Source: CAYVCG01 sp964449985 (GTDB lineage Bacteria > Bacillota > Clostridia > Lachnospirales > WRAX01). Taken from it: DNA of 55,984 bases. Positions within the stretch are counted from its first letter, which is position 1, and every line of letters starts with the position of its first letter. This document shows positions 16,292 through 24,894 of this stretch, one piece after another. Location: the NCBI GenBank assembly GCA_964449985.1, contig CAYVCG010000003.1:1-55984 (forward strand), read 5' to 3'. A program made the position numbers and the translations under genes. The notes below the pieces were generated by a model. It made no database searches. It was not told where the DNA came from and saw only the letters and a program-made list of their open reading frames with translations.

Positions 16292-16651
16292 ATGTCCATA
16301 AAACTTTTTGATTCAGAACTGAAAGTGATGGATGTGCTATGGAAAGATGGCGATATGACAGCCAAGCAGATTTCCGATATTCTGAAAGAGGAAATCGGTT
16401 GGAACATGAATACGACCTACACAGTTATTAAAAAGTGTATTAGCAAAGGTGCTATTGAGAGATTAGACCCAAACTTTATATGCCATGCGCTAATCGCGAA
16501 AGAGCAGGTTCAAGAAGCTGAAACAGATGAGCTGATTAACAAGGTTTTTGATGGCTCGGCAGATCTGTTGTTTGCTTCTTTGCTCGGTAGAAAAAACTTG
16601 TCTGCGGAGCAAATAGAAAAGCTGCGCAGTATTGTTGGAAGCTTGGAGTGA
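16292..16651 (+). CDS. BlaI/MecI-family repressor (copy 1)
   Basis: 119 residues. The winged helix (LKVMDVLWKDGDMTAKQISDILKEEIGWNMNTTYTVIKKCISKG) and the C-terminal dimer helices (LFASLLGRKNLSAEQIEKLRSIVGSLE) match BlaI/MecI. Paired with the M56 sensor protease directly downstream, which in the family triggers cleavage of the repressor. ATG 16292 follows AAAGGAG by eight bases; the frame upstream crosses the promoter. No beta-lactamase gene is present, so the signal and targets are unknown. Confidence 0.92.
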   Translation: MSIKLFDSELKVMDVLWKDGDMTAKQISDILKEEIGWNMNTTYTVIKKCISKGAIERLDPNFICHALIAKEQVQEAETDELINKVFDGSADLLFASLLGRKNLSAEQIEKLRSIVGSLE

Positions 16652-16660
16652 GGTGAGCGA

Positions 16661-18208
16661 ATGAATATAATGGAAATGAGCAGTTCGGCTGCAATCCTTG
16701 TTTTAGTAATTATAGTTATTCGTGCGCTTGCTATGCATAAGCTGCCCAAAAGAGCATTTATGATTCTTTGGGCTGTGGCTGGTTTGCGTTTACTTCTACC
16801 GCTTCAGATATCTTCTCCGCTTAGTGTTTTTTCGATTATGAACCTGTTTGCTAAAGCAGAAACGGGTTTAACAAGTGAAGCTGGTTTAAATGTACCTATT
16901 AAAACTATTGAAGTTGCCAAAGAGACAATTACGGGCTTCATAGGGCAACCCAACACTCAGATCACACCACTAATCATCGTTTGGATTGTTGGCATGGCCG
17001 CCTGTCTTATATTTTTCGGTGTAGCTTATTTTAGATGCCGCAAAGAATTTGCAAGTTCCCTGCCCGTACAAAACGACTTTGTGTCCGAGTGGTTGGATTC
17101 GCATAAAACTGCAAGGCAGCTTCAAATCAGGCAGTCCGACAAAATCATGGCACCGTTGACTTATGGTGTGTTCAGACCGATTATTTTGTTGCCTAAAACA
17201 ACCGAGTGGGAAAATATGAAGCAATTAAAATATGTCCTTACTCATGAGTTTGTGCATATACAACGGTTTGATGTCTTATACAAGCTTGTGCTTGTGCTTT
17301 GCGTTTGCATCCACTGGTTTAATCCTTTTGTATGGATCATGTATGTTTTGGCCAACCGTGATATTGAATTGGCATGTGACGAACAGGTTGTTCGGATATT
17401 TGGTGAAACAACAAAATCGTTTTATGCACTCACGCTCATAGGAATGGAGGAAAAGAAAAGCAGGCTAACTCCTCTATGCAACAATTTTAGCAAAAACTCT
17501 ATCGAAGAAAGGATAAGATCAATCATGAAACTTAAAAAAACCTCAATTGTAGGGCTTGTTGCCGCAACCCTTTTAGTGGCAGGCACAACAACTGTATTTG
17601 CAACTTCTGAGGAAGGCAATAATAATAAGCCCGAAGAAAATATTAAAATAAGCGATGTTGCTTTGTTTTTTACTGATGACGGAATAGGTAAAAGAGTAAT
17701 AAGCATTGATAACGGCAACACATGGATGGGTGAAGATGAATACCAAGAAACAAATCCAACACCAGACGTTGTATGGTGGACATACGACGAATACAAAGAG
17801 TGGATGGAGCAAGATATTAAGGTTCTCCAATCGTTGGTAGAAACCGAAGATGCAGGTTATTATGACAAAAACAATGAATTTCAGAATTTTACCCAAAAAG
17901 ACGTTGACGAAGCGATTGCAAATCATAATGCAACTCTAGAGAATATTAAGAACGGTATTAAAGTGTCTAAAACCGTGAACGGACAAAACGACATAGTTTT
18001 ATCCTACAACCCCGACGATGCTATGACTGTGCAACCAAGTTATGTTATGACAATTATGAATGATGATTCCGAGCAGATTATTTTTGGGCCTTATGATACA
18101 AAAGAAGAGCTTCTTAACGAATTAAAGCCTTACTGTGATCAGCAGGTTGAAGCAGGAGCTATGACGCAAGACGAAGCTGATACTATCATCCAAAATGCAA
18201 TCAAATAA
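16661..18208 (+). CDS. BlaR1-like M56 sensor metallopeptidase (copy 1)
   Basis: 515 residues. N-terminal membrane helices, a cytoplasmic zinc protease domain with HEFVH at residues 195-199 and the downstream metal-binding Glu in NRDIELACDEQVV, then a helix (IVGLVAATLLVAGTTTVFA near 290-310). The outer part of about 200 residues is not a penicillin-binding domain; it contains WTYDEYKEWMEQD and ends in an acidic stretch, so the ligand is not a beta-lactam. It should activate by cleaving the BlaI-like repressor, whose gene ends ten bases upstream. Confidence 0.9.
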   Translation: MNIMEMSSSAAILVLVIIVIRALAMHKLPKRAFMILWAVAGLRLLLPLQISSPLSVFSIMNLFAKAETGLTSEAGLNVPIKTIEVAKETITGFIGQPNTQITPLIIVWIVGMAACLIFFGVAYFRCRKEFASSLPVQNDFVSEWLDSHKTARQLQIRQSDKIMAPLTYGVFRPIILLPKTTEWENMKQLKYVLTHEFVHIQRFDVLYKLVLVLCVCIHWFNPFVWIMYVLANRDIELACDEQVVRIFGETTKSFYALTLIGMEEKKSRLTPLCNNFSKNSIEERIRSIMKLKKTSIVGLVAATLLVAGTTTVFATSEEGNNNKPEENIKISDVALFFTDDGIGKRVISIDNGNTWMGEDEYQETNPTPDVVWWTYDEYKEWMEQDIKVLQSLVETEDAGYYDKNNEFQNFTQKDVDEAIANHNATLENIKNGIKVSKTVNGQNDIVLSYNPDDAMTVQPSYVMTIMNDDSEQIIFGPYDTKEELLNELKPYCDQQVEAGAMTQDEADTIIQNAIK

Positions 18209-18223
18209 CATTTTTCACAGCGC

Positions 18224-18264
18224 AAGAGCAGGCCGCCGATTAAACCGATGGCCTGCTCTTTTAT
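18224..18264. terminator. Strong hairpin terminator between BlaR1-like and MFS genes
   Basis: AAGAGCAGGCC (18224-18234) and GGCCTGCTCTT (18250-18260) form a perfect 11-bp stem followed by TTATAA. It lies between convergent genes and can serve both strands. Confidence 0.8.
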
Positions 18265-18277
18265 AAATTTATTTTCA

Positions 18278-19154
18278 TCAACGTTTGCTTAGCATACCTT
18301 TTGCAGTAAGTGAAAGCATAGCCGTGAAAAAGAAAGCCATAAGAACAGGAATGTATACCACAGTCTTAAATTGTTCAAATGCAAAACCATACATTGCCTG
18401 CCCAAACGGAGCGGCACATTGCGACACAGCCATAATAATAGCCATAACCTTTCCTAACATTTCGTTTGGCGTTTTCATCTGAACGGATGTAATTACAAAA
18501 ATAGAAATTGCAGTTACCAAGAGCGTAATTGCTGCACCGGATGTAAAAAACAATACAAACGACGGCCAATATCCAAATTGAAGCATCGCCGGCGAAACAG
18601 CAATAGCCATAGGAACAATTAGTATAGACGTTAGAAACAAAGGTCTATGAAGTGTAAACAAAGATAGCTTTTTTGAAAGAACGCCAATAGAAAGAGCCCC
18701 AAGTATTGTACTGAGTTGAATAATACCCATACCGATACCATACATAACCTCACCGCTGTTCATGGTAATACGCAGTATATATGGGATACCGATAATAAAG
18801 AATGGCGTCATAAATAGATTTAGGGCAGCTGCCAACAGAATGATTTTAAAAATTTGCGGATTTTCTTTTACAACATAGCGCATTCCGACTTTCATATCAT
18901 TGGCAATCGTGNNNNNNNNNNNNNNNNNNNNNNNNNNNNNNNNNNNNNNNNNNNNNNNNNNNNNNNNNNNNNNNNNNNNNNNNNNNNNNNNNNNNNNNNN
19001 NNNNNNNNNNNACAAGCGCAAAAATATCAGCACGTCCAGTAATATCCAATACATATAGGTCAAGCGCAAAGCGCAGAATCGCAGAACCAAGAATAGACAC
19101 AATCTGCCCCACAACCACCAAACTGAAATCTCTTTTAAATAACTTATCTTTCAT
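18278..19154 (-). CDS. MFS exporter, interrupted by an assembly gap
   Basis: The N-terminal 47 residues (MKDKLFKRDFSLVVVGQIVSILGS..) and the last 210 or so residues are readable and both are MFS-like. The two parts are separated by 100 Ns (18912-19011) with no overlap between flanks. The family is about 410 residues, so roughly 150 residues (about 450 bases) are missing, and the gap size is a placeholder. Related to the truncated MFS gene at the window start. ATG 19154 follows GAGGTGAT, and this start lies inside the end of a 56-codon upstream ORF. Likely a drug/toxin exporter; substrate unknown. Confidence 0.88.
18912..19011. other. Genuine assembly gap inside the MFS gene
   Basis: 100 Ns without duplicated flanks, unlike the gaps at 2623 and 11115. 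From the family length about 450 bases are expected to be absent. Confidence 0.8.
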
Positions 19155-19314
19155 CTGTATCACCTCTTTTAGTTTTTTGCAGCAAAGTCTCAAAATATGC
19201 AAAGTTACCTCCTGCTGCACCCATTGCACGCTCTATTATATACGGATAAAAGCAAATATCTGACTGCACTTTTCTCGGTTTATCAATTAATTTCTTAATT
19301 TCCCACGAAAACAT
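19144..19314 (-). CDS. 56-codon ORF translationally coupled to the MFS gene
   Basis: Reads MFSWEIKKLIDKPRKVQ near the start and YPYIIERAMGAAGGNFAY in the middle, ending KRGDTDER. GAGGG (19325-19329 in plus coordinates) precedes the ATG by about ten bases. Its stop codon lies just inside the MFS coding region (11-nt overlap), so ribosomes ending here could restart on the MFS ATG. Composition is protein-like, with one weak resemblance to the ERA..NFAYFETLL segment of DnaD-like domains. It could be a leader peptide, a small regulatory protein or a remnant of a longer gene; I cannot decide. Confidence 0.5.
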   Translation of the reverse strand: MFSWEIKKLIDKPRKVQSDICFYPYIIERAMGAAGGNFAYFETLLQKTKRGDTDER

Positions 19315-19850
19315 AACATACATTCCCTCTTTGACCTAGCGTTCGTACAGTATTGCACAATCTATAGCAGAAGTCAAGCATTTGGTTGAACTATGCCTGA
19401 AGCTTCTTTTCAACTCCAACAGTAATGTTGTGCATCTGAATTTACATTCTAAAATGATAAATATTATTTTAGATCCTAACTTAAAGAGCACTTGGAAAAT
19501 GCAGTAAAGATGATTATCCAATTAATTGGATATCCAAAAAACTAAAAAGAACTAGAAAAAGAAAAACTTAATAGTGACTTATTTCTTATTTTGGAAAATA
19601 TAACTGATTATTAAGCCTCTGGAGACAGTGGCATCTTATCATACTAAAAGAAAATTTCTATATATACCTTTGCCAAAATTTTTGTATGCTATTGCAATAT
19701 GTTCTGAGATTTGATACAATAAAATCGTCATTATTGACAAAAGTACTAACAAGCAATTTTGTTTTTTAGTTTAAAATGATTTGAACTCGAGTCCTAAGGA
19801 TTTATGGGCATCCTAAAAGCCCAAATTATAAGGAATTAAGGAGGATGTTT
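19315..19850. other. Long AT-rich intergenic region upstream of the rhamnosidase gene
   Basis: 536 bases with no convincing gene. On the plus strand a 50-codon run with an internal Met but no start signal is open at about 19350-19506. A promoter-like pair is present near 19692-19720. TGGGC-N9-GCCCA (19805-19823) forms a small hairpin just before the ribosome binding site. No riboswitch was recognised. Confidence 0.5.
19692..19720 (+). promoter_or_regulatory. Candidate promoter for the rhamnosidase gene
   Basis: TTGCAA (19692-19697), 17 bases, TACAAT (19715-19720), about 130 bases upstream of the start codon. No operator could be identified. Confidence 0.5.
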
Positions 19851-22800
19851 ATGAAAGCAAAGCACAAAGTTTTGAAATCTGCGTTATCCATATTAATGTC
19901 GATAACGTTAGCTTTGTCAGTTTTCCCTGGCTGGGCAACGCTTTTAGCGGAAACTGCCCTTGTTAAAGCTGAAAAGTTGCAAGTTGAGTATCAAACCGAG
20001 CCTTTAGGTTTGGATAATGATGCGCCGCGCTTTAGCTGGGTTCTTTCATCAGAGGAGAGAGGAGTAACGCAGGAAAGTTATCGTATTTTGGTTGCAGATT
20101 CTATTGAAAAATTGTCTGGCGGCCCTTATGTGTGGGATAGCGGCGTTGTTGCTTCGTCCGACACTTTTGGAATCGTTTATGGCGGTTCTCCTTTGGCTGC
20201 AACAACACGTTATTACTGGAAGGCTATTTCAAAAACAAACGTTGGTGATTCTGTTTGTGAGCCATCATGGTGGGAAACCGGGCTGATGAGTGAAAAAATC
20301 GATGGATGGGGCGACGCGAAGTGGATAACGAAACCTGCGTCAGCCGCCGCTACCGATATTTCAGATTATACTATTGATTTTGACTTTTCAATAATTAAAG
20401 ATGGTGCTAGCCTTCGTTTTGCAGCAAACGGCGGTTATTATCTTGTTTGGCAGTTTAATACCAATCCCGTTGAGCAGCCTTACGGCGGAGCGCCATATTT
20501 TAGGCCTCATCGTTGGAATACAGGCGGCGCATGTATGGAGAATATTAGCATAGGCCATGTTATTCCAAATACTACAGAGGGCAAGGCAGCTTGGTATCAC
20601 TGTACTGTTACCGTTACCAAAACAGGTAATAGCTTCTACGCTACAACAATGCTCGGGCCTGTAGGTGGAGAGCAAACCGTTATAGACAATAATCGCCTGC
20701 TTCCTACAAACTATGCATGGACGCTTGGTAAGCTTGGTTTCCGTCAGTATAACGATGCCAATAACAAAGATGATGCTTATTTTGATAACATTATTGTCAC
20801 TGATAATACAGGCGGATCAAAAAATGTTATATATCGTGAAACGTTTGACGGGCCTAACGTGCCGGCTATGTTTGAAGGACACGGTTCCATTCAAAACGGC
20901 ACATATCGTATAGGCAACGGCAAACACGAGGATTTTGAAGGTTCATACCGCGTTATTGACCCGCCTCCGACCAGTGGTGGAGACCCTCTTTTCCGTAAAG
21001 ACTTTGCGGTTGAAGGAGAAATCAAAAGCGCGCGTTTATACGCTACTGCACGTGGATATTATGAATTTTCAATAAACGGCAAAAAAGTCGGGGAGGATTA
21101 TTTATCCCCAGGCTGGACAGATTACAACTATTCACTTATGTATCAGACATATGACGTTACCGACATGCTAACGCAAGGCGCAAACGCTATCGGAGGAATG
21201 ATTGGGCAAGGCTGGTATTCCGGTCCGATGCAGCTTCATACCAACGCTATGTACGGCGAAACACAGTCATTATTAGGCCGTCTTGTTATAGAATACAAAA
21301 ACGGAGACAAACAAGTTATCGTTACCGATGATTCTTGGGCATATCATAAAGGCCCGATTATATACGCAGATAACTACGCTGGCGAATATTATGATGCACG
21401 TTATGATTGCGACGGTTGGAACACAGCAGACTACAAAGGAACTGGTTGGGTTCCCGCTGGCATTCATGCTCCTATTGCATCAAAAGTAAATATCGTTTCA
21501 CAGACAGGAGCTCCTATTCGTGAGGTAGCTAGATTTACTAACCCGGTTGTTACAGAGCCACAGCCTGGAAAATATACATATGACTTTGGCCAGAATATTG
21601 CTGGTTTTGTTAGTATTAAAGTAAAAGGAGCAGCAGGAACAAAAATCACTTTAACTCATGCAGAAATGCTTAATACGCCTGTTGCTTATAAAAATCCAGG
21701 TCAAAACGCTGTTGGTAATGGCGATGGCCCGATAGGCACTATATACCGTGCCAACATGCGTGACCAATTCGCGCGTGGCCGTAAAGTTGGTATCGACACA
21801 TACACTCTTAAAGGCGACCCGAATGGCGAAGAATGGACTCCTCGCTTCACATTCCACGGTTTCCGTTATGTTGAAATAACCGGACTTAGTGCACCGATAC
21901 CGCCGGAAGATATTACAGCTATAGCTATATCTTCATCCAACGAATTAACAACATCATTTGAATCCTCAAATCCTAAGGTTAACCAGCTTTATAGCAATAC
22001 AGTTTGGGGAATGTTAGGCAACTTTGTATCAGTTCCGACTGACTGTCCGAACCGTGACGAACGTCTTGGTTATACAGGTGACACACAAATATTCGCAGGA
22101 ACAGGCGTTTATTTGGCAAACTCTAACCAGTTCTATGCAAAGTGGCTGCGCGACTTGCGTGATTATCAAATGAACGAAGAAACAGGCACTAATGCCGGTC
22201 TCGTTCCTGTATTAATACCTGCTGTTCGCGTTGGTGGATTCACTCAATGGTCGAACGCTTGGGGCGATGGAGCTGTAATCGTTCCATGGCAACTTTATCA
22301 ACAATTTGGCGATACACAGATTATCAGGGATGCTTACGATTCCATGAAAGCATGGTGCGACTTCCTGATGAATCCTTTACGTACTTCAAACTATATCCGC
22401 TTTACATCCGGCCAACCTCGCGATAACAACTATGGTGACTGGCTTGCTATTGAAGGATCGGACAGAGATTTAACAAACTCACTGTTTATGGCGTATGATC
22501 ACAAAATATTCTCCATTATGGCCCGCGCTATAGGTGAAGAAGAGATTGCTGTTCAATATGCAGAAACTTCTAAAAAAATTGTTAGCGCTATTATGGCAAG
22601 ATGGGGAAATGCTGATGGTACGCTCAAGATCGGAAGTCAGACCCCTTATGCATTATTGCTTTATTTCGGATTGCTTGACGATAAGGAAGCTATCGCTAAT
22701 TCTGCCGAAGCTCTTGCGCAAAATATCCGCAACCATGGTTGGACGCTTACAACAGGATTTATTGGAGTTAATGCGCTTGTACCTGCGCTTTCCAATAACA

Positions 22801-24731
22801 ACCAGATGGAACCTGCTTTCAAACTTCTTGAGCAGGAAGCTTATCCTTCATGGATTTATAGTATAAATCAAGGCGCGACCACAACATGGGAACGCTGGAA
22901 CTCATATACTACTGACAGAGGTTTCGGCGATGCTGGTATGAACTCATTTAACCATTACGCTTACGGTTCAATCGGCGAATGGATGTTCTCCGGAGTTTTG
23001 GGCATACAGCGTGACGAAGCAAACCCAGGATTTAAGCACTTTACGCTTAACCCACAATACGGTGGCACTCTTACGTATTCCAGAGGCCATTACGATTCAG
23101 TCTCGGGCAAAATCGAGAGCGGTTGGGAATGGAATCATGAAACAGGTGCATTTAACTATAAATTCACAGTTCCTGCAAACACTACAGCAACTGTTTTAAT
23201 ACCGACAGTTGATCCTGCAAATGTTATGGAAGGCGGCAAAATAGCGGCTGAATCACAAGGCATTACTTATGTTAGTTATGACGAAGTTACACAACGTGCA
23301 AAATTTGAGGTAGTATCCGGAAGTTATAAATTTACATCAGCTGTAGGCGCTCCTACTGAATACCGCAACGTTAGGTTAACAACCCAAACAACTGATGCTT
23401 TAGGCAAGCTTACTGCTATGCAGAATGGCAAGACTTATTCCGCGTTCACACCAGCTGCGCTCAGCCTTGTTAACTCAAAACCTTTTACACTTTCGGTTGA
23501 GCCTTGCAACACATCAGATTTCGCTCTTGTTAGCCTTACTAATGCTGAAGGTAATGCTGTTGCTAATCCTATGGCGCAGAATGAGCTTAAAAACGATTTA
23601 ACACTTAATAGCTCATATGCGTGGGTTGGCCAACCTAATATTGCTGCAGGAATCACACCTACAGTTCAACAAGGTATGAATAACAGCTCTGATTGGGGCC
23701 CTGCTAATCTGACTGACGGCAGATTGACCGTAAGAGACGGTAAAAACGGTTGGACGACCAACATAGTTGGAGAAAACCCAACCGGAAACAATAGACCGAT
23801 AATTGCGTTTAATTTAGGTTCTGAAAAAGCATTTAACCAGATCAAGCTTTATCCAAGAACTGGTACGTTTACAGTCAACGGTGGCACACCGGGATTCCCG
23901 CGTGATTTCACTATTGAAGGATCTAACGACAATTCGAACTGGACTGTTATTAAATCAGAAACAAACGTAACAACACCAGTTGGCGCACCATACGTTGTCA
24001 ATTTTGAATCTCAAAATTATAGGTATGTTCGCCTTGTTTGCACAAGGCTCGGAACTCCTGCTGCAGACGATGGTGGCGGAACAAATTACCGCTTGCAATT
24101 GACTGAGTTTGGTATATACAACGTTTCATTAGAACCGCTGGATGTCTCCATTAAGTATGATCTTAACAAAGCAGTGCTTGCGCCACAGGCTGCACAAGCT
24201 GGATATTCGTACTACTATGCTGTTTCAAATGAACCAGCTGCAGTACCAGCTCTTGACAGCAGTATTTCTGCTATATCCAACGCCGTTGCATACACTGATT
24301 TTGTAGAAATTGCAGAAGCTTTAGAAGGCTCAGTATATGTGCAAGTTTATAAAGTCGTCAACGGAAGGATTGTTGGTTTTGCTCAAAAAGCAACAGATCC
24401 TGTACCGATGTTAGTATTTACTGATGCAGACGGCAACAAGCTTGATGCATTAACAAGTGACACACTTGTAACAAAACTTAGCTACAATAACAATTCTGGC
24501 AAAGAGCAAAGCCTTACTTTATACGTAGCAGTATATGCTCCGAACGGTAAGCTAAGCTATATCGGCAAAGACGCAAAAGTGCTTGCTAATGCCCAAACCG
24601 GTATGTTTGAAGTTAAGCTTTCAATGCCAGAAAATGCGGATGGAAACTTCGCACAGAATGGTTATCGCGCAAGCGTATTCTTGTGGGACAGCGGTACGTT
24701 CATCCCTGTTATGAACAGATGCGATTTTTAG
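19851..24731 (+). CDS. Secreted GH78 alpha-L-rhamnosidase, multidomain
   Basis: 1626 residues; removes terminal L-rhamnose from plant glycans or glycosides outside the cell. Signal peptide about 1-35 (KAKHKVLKSALSILMS then hydrophobic core). N-terminal Ig-like domain with DAPRFSW; an inserted sandwich domain near 160-340; rhamnosidase beta domains to about 700. The alpha/alpha-barrel catalytic domain has the acid motif DCPNRDERLGYTGD (Asp731, Glu737, Asp744) and Glu1014 in TTTWERW. A discoidin (F5/8-type) module at about 1285-1425 likely binds carbohydrate. The last 100 residues share a module with the CotH protein at 43394. No dockerin or sorting motif seen. ATG 19851 is six bases after AAGGAGG plus spacer; ATG 19845 is too close. 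Confidence 0.94.
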   Translation: MKAKHKVLKSALSILMSITLALSVFPGWATLLAETALVKAEKLQVEYQTEPLGLDNDAPRFSWVLSSEERGVTQESYRILVADSIEKLSGGPYVWDSGVVASSDTFGIVYGGSPLAATTRYYWKAISKTNVGDSVCEPSWWETGLMSEKIDGWGDAKWITKPASAAATDISDYTIDFDFSIIKDGASLRFAANGGYYLVWQFNTNPVEQPYGGAPYFRPHRWNTGGACMENISIGHVIPNTTEGKAAWYHCTVTVTKTGNSFYATTMLGPVGGEQTVIDNNRLLPTNYAWTLGKLGFRQYNDANNKDDAYFDNIIVTDNTGGSKNVIYRETFDGPNVPAMFEGHGSIQNGTYRIGNGKHEDFEGSYRVIDPPPTSGGDPLFRKDFAVEGEIKSARLYATARGYYEFSINGKKVGEDYLSPGWTDYNYSLMYQTYDVTDMLTQGANAIGGMIGQGWYSGPMQLHTNAMYGETQSLLGRLVIEYKNGDKQVIVTDDSWAYHKGPIIYADNYAGEYYDARYDCDGWNTADYKGTGWVPAGIHAPIASKVNIVSQTGAPIREVARFTNPVVTEPQPGKYTYDFGQNIAGFVSIKVKGAAGTKITLTHAEMLNTPVAYKNPGQNAVGNGDGPIGTIYRANMRDQFARGRKVGIDTYTLKGDPNGEEWTPRFTFHGFRYVEITGLSAPIPPEDITAIAISSSNELTTSFESSNPKVNQLYSNTVWGMLGNFVSVPTDCPNRDERLGYTGDTQIFAGTGVYLANSNQFYAKWLRDLRDYQMNEETGTNAGLVPVLIPAVRVGGFTQWSNAWGDGAVIVPWQLYQQFGDTQIIRDAYDSMKAWCDFLMNPLRTSNYIRFTSGQPRDNNYGDWLAIEGSDRDLTNSLFMAYDHKIFSIMARAIGEEEIAVQYAETSKKIVSAIMARWGNADGTLKIGSQTPYALLLYFGLLDDKEAIANSAEALAQNIRNHGWTLTTGFIGVNALVPALSNNNQMEPAFKLLEQEAYPSWIYSINQGATTTWERWNSYTTDRGFGDAGMNSFNHYAYGSIGEWMFSGVLGIQRDEANPGFKHFTLNPQYGGTLTYSRGHYDSVSGKIESGWEWNHETGAFNYKFTVPANTTATVLIPTVDPANVMEGGKIAAESQGITYVSYDEVTQRAKFEVVSGSYKFTSAVGAPTEYRNVRLTTQTTDALGKLTAMQNGKTYSAFTPAALSLVNSKPFTLSVEPCNTSDFALVSLTNAEGNAVANPMAQNELKNDLTLNSSYAWVGQPNIAAGITPTVQQGMNNSSDWGPANLTDGRLTVRDGKNGWTTNIVGENPTGNNRPIIAFNLGSEKAFNQIKLYPRTGTFTVNGGTPGFPRDFTIEGSNDNSNWTVIKSETNVTTPVGAPYVVNFESQNYRYVRLVCTRLGTPAADDGGGTNYRLQLTEFGIYNVSLEPLDVSIKYDLNKAVLAPQAAQAGYSYYYAVSNEPAAVPALDSSISAISNAVAYTDFVEIAEALEGSVYVQVYKVVNGRIVGFAQKATDPVPMLVFTDADGNKLDALTSDTLVTKLSYNNNSGKEQSLTLYVAVYAPNGKLSYIGKDAKVLANAQTGMFEVKLSMPENADGNFAQNGYRASVFLWDSGTFIPVMNRCDF

Positions 24732-24779
24732 AATTATTCTAAACAAAATATGATGTCTTGATTTATTAGGACACATTGC

Positions 24780-24822
24780 AAAGGGTGCTGACTATTATTC
24801 GGTCAGCACCCTTTGTTATTTG
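24780..24822 (+). terminator. Terminator after the rhamnosidase gene
   Basis: AAAGGGTGCTGAC (24780-24792) and GTCAGCACCCTTT (24802-24814) form a perfect 13-bp stem; the tail TGTTATTTG is only moderately T-rich. Confidence 0.8.
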
Positions 24823-24894
24823 TATAAATTCGCATTATTTGCGGCATGTTCGACTTCGTCGATCTCACGTTAATAAGAAACCCGCAAATCATTT

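Noticed and set aside
19336..19521. A 61-codon minus-strand frame in the intergenic region before the rhamnosidase
   Set aside because: No ribosome binding site, Cys/Phe/Leu-rich composition unlike neighbours; the plus-strand frame at about 19350-19506 also lacks a start.
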